From: Euglena gracilis
Taxonomy: Eukaryota; Euglenida; Euglenophyceae; Euglenales
Length of the DNA stretch: 64,000 bases
Reading direction: 5' to 3'
Assembly: GCA_039621445.1 (NCBI GenBank)
Contig: CP154956.1
Coordinates: 5,268,170-5,332,169, forward strand
Below are positions 36,280 to 64,000 of this stretch, piece by piece; the first letter of the stretch is position 1; each line of letters opens with the position of its first letter. The notes beneath the pieces were generated by a model, which did no database searches, was not told the DNA's origin, and worked only from the letters and a program-made list of their open reading frames with translations. A program made the position numbers and the translations under genes.

Positions 36280-36500
36280 TAAATCATCATCATCATCATC
36301 ATCATCATCAACAACACTGTCAGAACAAAAAATTAAACATCTTACACATATTCACATATTGCTATGCAAACACATCCATCCGCCCTCCCGCCCACCCACC
36401 TATCCATTTATCCAAATACCCTCCCTCCCCTCATCATCCATTCATCTATACATACATACACCCACCCATCCATCCATCCATCCATCCATCCATCCATTTC
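36280..36500. repeat. (ATC)n and (CATC)n simple sequence
   Basis: Short ATC run (36284-36310), then CCATCCATC tetranucleotides from 36440. Confidence 0.9.
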
Positions 36501-36604
36501 CTATCCACCATCCATCATCCAGCCACAACAACACACACACAAAAACAACACACACATGAATACCATGCGTGCTTATGTGTGCATCAACGGATTTCTTAAG
36601 GACC

Positions 36605-36735
36605 CCCCGGGGGGACCACCCCCCCCCCCGGTCAGAGGACACCTTTTTGGTCACTACTCTATGTCCAACGACCACCCCCCCCCCCCGGTCAGAGGACAGA
36701 GGTTACCGGTCATTGGACATAGGGGGGGGGGTAAG
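36605..36735. mobile_element. Family A end fragment
   Basis: Only the terminal module is present: GGTCAGAGGACACC, CTATGTCCAACGACC, then GGTCATTGGACATAGGGG. Confidence 0.7.
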
Positions 36736-37164
36736 CCGGGGGACCCTATCCCCCGGGGGGGGGGGGGTCCAGCCAACCAGCAGCTCAAATCCAGCCAGCA
36801 GCCCAAATTCGGGCGGGGAGCCCCCCGGGAGGTCGAGTGAAATAAAGTTGGGTCCAGCCCGGCCGGAGGCCGGGCCAGCCGGCCGCAGGTTGGCCAGCCA
36901 ACTGGGCTGCCCAGCACACCTATCCTGCATTTTTCCCCTCATCATAGCTTCCTCCATCACAGCCCCCCAGCTTTGATCTTGCTCCATCCATCAAAATGTT
37001 GAGAAGGCAAGAATGTTTTAGAAAATTTTGTTTTTCACCGACCCAGCACAGCACAACCTTCTCCAGCCCACACTCCCCCCATCCCCTCCCTAACTCCCCG
37101 GGGGAGGGGTCCAGCCAGCAGCTTGTTCCAGCCAGCAGCCTTTTTGCCAGCCGGAGGTTGGACC

Positions 37165-37460
37165 GGACATGGGTCAAAAGAAAGTTGGTGGGTACCCAGG
37201 TCCCTACCCACCCAAAAATGCCCAAATTTTCCCTTCCGGCGCTTTGCGCCGAAAATTTTGGGCAATCTTGACAAATTTTGTCCAAAAAGTGTCAAAAATG
37301 GCATTTTGGCCAAATCTTTGGCCAATTTTGGGCAAATTTTTTTGTCCCGGCGCTTCACACCGGGACCAAAAATTTGGTCAAACCCCCGAAAAGTGTCCTC
37401 TGACTGGGGGGGGGGGGTGGTCATGGACATAGGGGGGTCGTTGGACATAGGGGGGGGGGG
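37165..37460. mobile_element. Family A element, left-truncated copy
   Basis: Shares the stretch from GGTCAAAAGAAAGTTGGTGGGTACC through both palindromes to GGTCGTTGGACATAGGGG with the 25.5-25.9 kb copy. Confidence 0.8.
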
Positions 37461-37548
37461 AAGAAATCCCCTGGTGTGCATCCATTCATACATATGCATC
37501 CATGCATCCATCCATCCAGACATCCACACATACAACCATACGTACATA

Positions 37549-37766
37549 TCAGGGTTTTTTTTTAAGACCGGGGGGGGGTCCCGGGGGACCCACTCACCTT
37601 TCCCCGAAAATGGCCAAAAATCGCGAAAAATGCTAAAAATAGCACCCTTTCAAGAATTTTCGGCGCCTTCGGCACCAAAAATTATATCTCCCGGGGGGGG
37701 CGGGGGCTTGGCCGGACCCACCCTCCCCCCCTCCCCCCAGGGGGTCCAAGACTAAAAAAACCTCTG
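37549..37766. mobile_element. Family C element, third copy
   Basis: CAGGGTTTTTTTTTAAGACC to GGTCCAAGACTAAAAAAACCTCTGG, with GGCGCCTTCGGCACC in the middle. Lies just downstream of the last recovered methyltransferase exon, so the exon's 3' end may be affected by the insertion. Confidence 0.8.
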
Positions 37767-37789
37767 GTATACATCCAAAAATGGTTTGC

Positions 37790-49404
<11,615 letters not shown>

Positions 49405-49409
49405 CTGGG

Positions 49410-51775
49410 GGGGAGGTGGGGGAGGGAGGGCGTGCCAGACCTTTGGGGCCACAAACATCGACCCCAGAGATTACTGGCATTTGACCCCCCCCCCCAACAA
49501 ACACGAGGCATGCAAATGCAAAAATCAGCAGACCACCACTCTCGGCGACAATGGAGGCAAACGTGGTTCTAACGAGGAAGGAGGTTGTTCGGTAGGGGGG
49601 GAGGGGGCAGCTGTCAGTCTGGAAACCAGCAGCAGTTCAGCGTTTGGAACCCTTCCACATGTCAGCGTTTTGTTATTGCGTTTTCTGCACTGCCGTTAAA
49701 TTGTGGGCCTCCTCAGTTTCTTCATCAAACTACTACTCCCCCCCCCCCCCCGGGTCAATAGTTTGCAGCTCCACAATTTTCCCTCACAAATATGTAAATG
49801 TAAATGGGTCGTTTATATGAATGTCCTCTGATGGTCGTTGGATGGGGTCAAAAAGTCTGGATGTGGGGTTTGGGAATGGTGGAAAAAAAAAAATTTTTGG
49901 ATGGCAAAAGTCAAAAATGGAAAAAAAAAGGTTTTTCCTCTGACCGGGGGGGGGTGGTCATTGGACATAGGGGTTTTTGGGGGGGGGGGGGGGGGTCCCC
50001 CCACCCACCCAAAAAATGCCCACCCCCCCGGGGCCGAAAATGGGGCAAAAAATGGCCAAAAAGTGTCAAATGGCATTTTGGGCCAAAGCAAACGGGCAAA
50101 CGTCCCCCTACGCCGGGACCAAAATGGTCAAACTCCGAAAACCTCCCTGTCATTGGACATAGGGGGGTCGTTGGACATAGGGGGGGGGTAAATGAATAAT
50201 TCTGCAAAGGCAGAGTAAAATCCAAATATTTATGCAATCAACCCCCAAACTTTCTTTAACTTACTTAACTTTTAACTTCCTTTTTTTAAACTTTCTTTTC
50301 CATTGGCATTCCTTTTTGGTGAATTCTGCTTCTTTAAAGACAGGGTCACAGTTACAGGGGTCCAGCCGGCTGGCTGGAAAAAAAAAGATGCTGTGCCGGA
50401 CCCCTCCCCCCTCCGCTTGGGGTGGGGTTTGGGCGGGGGAGGGGGGGGGGCGGCTGGACCCCCAGCTGGCCGCCGAGAACCGAAAAAATGGGCAAAACCC
50501 CCCAAATACAGCTGGGTAGCAATTTCAGCCAAAAATTGAGGAAAAAACCAAAAAAAAAATCAAATTGGGGTTTTCCCGTTTTATTTTGCTGTAGCCCGTC
50601 AAAGCCGGGCTGGCGCCGGCCTCCCAAGCAGACCCCCAAGGGGGTGGGGGGAGAGCCGCAGCCCGGCTGGGCCTTCTGGACGCCCCAGGGGATGGGAACC
50701 CCTCCGGCTAAAGGAAACACCTTTAAGTGTGAAACCCCAAGAAAGAAATTGGATTCGGGCCAGTGTTGGGCAAGGGGTCGCACCCCCCTGCGCCAGCCAC
50801 TGGGACCCGGGTCCTATCATTGTGGGTGGGGTCGCTCGACGATGTGCACCCCGCAGGACGGGTCGCTTCAAGCATTGCGAAGAGGCGACGTGGCCACGGC
50901 AACGTTGGCATACCATTGCCGATTGGGTCATAAACACGAGGGCAACACTGGGACACCAATCTGCACCCCCCCCCCCCCGCCGTGACGCCAAAAACCCGAA
51001 ACACTTTTGCGCAGGACATTTTCGGGGATTTCCATGCCCCACCCTCGTTGGCTGACTTTTCGGTTCGCTGCTTCCCTCCCGCGGCAAGAGCAAACTTCCA
51101 GACTTACCTTGGGGGTGGCTGCACCACTCCCCTACCCCCGCCCCGCCGTCAAAAGACTGTGCATCCTAGCCCTCCCCCTGTGGCCCTGACTCCCGGACAA
51201 TGATTGAAGCCTGGGCCAATCAGCCCGGCCCATGTCTGTCCATTCGAGTCGGGGGAAGCCACTGGTGTGGGGTGGCATGGGTGGTTGGGGGGCACGCAGT
51301 GGTGGGTGGGCGTCGGTGAAGAGAGGAGGGGGGGGGGCGGTGGGCGCAGAGAGCGGAGCCGTGCAGAGTGCAGGTCAGCAGCACCCAGACTAGGGCTTAG
51401 GACTTCAGCCCTTGGCAGCGCGTCGCTGAGTGACTGGGAGTGGCTGAAAGAAGGCTGCGGGTTGAGCCTCCATCGAAATTGGGCTGGGTCATCAGTCGAA
51501 CCAGGGGCGAAAAGAATTTCCAGAAATACCGCCAATACGTGCAAATTATGCAACGCGTCGATTTTTTTTTGCAGCCAGCGCTTCCCCCCCCCCCCCATCG
51601 GCATGGTTTAACTCCTGTCCAGCCGCCCAAACAGCGGCTGGGCTGTGACGGATTCTTTTGCCTTCAGATAGCAAAAAAAAATCCTGCAAAAAATCGCCCC
51701 AAAATGACAGAAATGGGTCACCCCCCCCCCCCCCCCCGGGACTGGGTCCCCTCCGGCCCAAGCGACGTCCTGGCC
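49410..51775. other. Spacer between CorA and the methyltransferase gene
   Basis: Contains one diverged family A element and G/C-run sequence. The last CorA exon(s) and 3' end should lie in the upper part of this interval, but I could not identify them. Confidence 0.6.
49820..50192. mobile_element. Diverged family A element
   Basis: Ends in GTCATTGGACATAGGGGGG and GTCGTTGGACATAGGGG. The interior keeps CCACCCAAAAAATGCCC and CCGGGACCAAAATGGTCAAA, but the palindromes have decayed. Confidence 0.65.
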
Positions 51776-51784
51776 CCCGGTACC

Positions 51785-63894
<12,110 letters not shown>

Positions 63895-64000
63895 CTGGCC
63901 TGGGCTGGGGTTGACTTCCCTGTGCACTTTGGCCGAAACTTCCCGGACAGGCGCGCCGTTCATGCTTCTGGCCTTGTGCATCTTTCCCTGCCAACTTACT

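Larger units (their letters stand above)
28295..37545. other. Region upstream of the kinase-like gene, no recognised genes
   Basis: Besides the listed repeats it has a TGCAAATTGCAT family copy (28.87-29.05 kb), a duplicated TTTTTCATTTTCCGGGTC block (31725-31785) and A/T-rich unique stretches (33.78-34.85, 35.4-36.1 kb). Upstream kinase exons may be hidden here. Confidence 0.6.

Overview
This is nuclear DNA from a eukaryote, and the splicing pattern points to a euglenid. Exons are short (32-143 nt), GC-rich and scattered over kilobases of low-complexity, transposon-packed intron. Joining exons so that conserved protein motifs stay in frame gives about 21 introns that do not follow GT-AG. In these, intron bases +4 to +6 pair with bases -8 to -6, most often CAG with CTG. 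That is the hallmark of the nonconventional introns described in euglenids. Four other introns in the same genes are ordinary GT-AG introns. The species is not identified, and everything here is read from the sequence alone.

Three multi-exon genes were recovered, all on the minus strand. (1) 63.9-51.8 kb: a CorA-type divalent cation (Mg2+) transporter with at least 12 exons, including the YGMNF motif, the MPEL loop and both C-terminal membrane helices. (2) 49.4-37.8 kb: a type II membrane-anchored FkbM/METTL24-like methyltransferase. It has an N-terminal anchor, an Ala-rich coiled coil, a catalytic domain with FDPTP, HFHPYG and LKLDIEG motifs, and a likely spliced-leader acceptor 6 nt before the ATG. 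(3) 28.3-19.2 kb: a Ser/Thr-kinase-like protein in 8 exons with an intact VAIK-type Lys, alphaC Glu and HGD loop, but SFG in place of DFG, so probably a pseudokinase. There is also a broken TTF-type zinc-finger (KIAA1586/ZNF862-like, hAT-related) coding segment at 13.35-12.68 kb, an unidentified 51-codon exon at 0.34-0.49 kb, and a 43-nt match to the 5' end of U2 snRNA at 53.84-53.88 kb.

The rest is repeats. Several non-autonomous families have terminal inverted repeats: one ending CAGGGTTCGATATAAGGA, one ending CCCCTATGTCCAA, one ending CATACCATTGCTTAG, one ending CAGGGGTTTTTTTTAAGACC, and one ending CCCCCAAATAACCTGGCGGGG. Many carry internal GGCGC-TTCG-GCGCC-like palindromes and long G or C runs. 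A further family is built from GACAGGTTGGCCGGTACCGGGGACC units. Large microsatellites include (CA)n, (TA)n, (CATA)n, (CAA)n and (ATC)n. There is also a roughly 255-nt poly(A) tract inside a CorA intron and a roughly 23-copy 10-bp GC-rich tandem array inside a methyltransferase intron.

Layout: 0-12.6 kb repeats with one orphan exon; 12.7-13.4 kb zinc-finger remnant; 13.4-19 kb repeats; 19.2-28.3 kb kinase-like gene; 28.4-37.7 kb repeats; 37.8-49.4 kb methyltransferase; 49.4-51.7 kb repeats; 51.8-63.9 kb CorA transporter. The three genes show no functional link; they share strand and splicing style.
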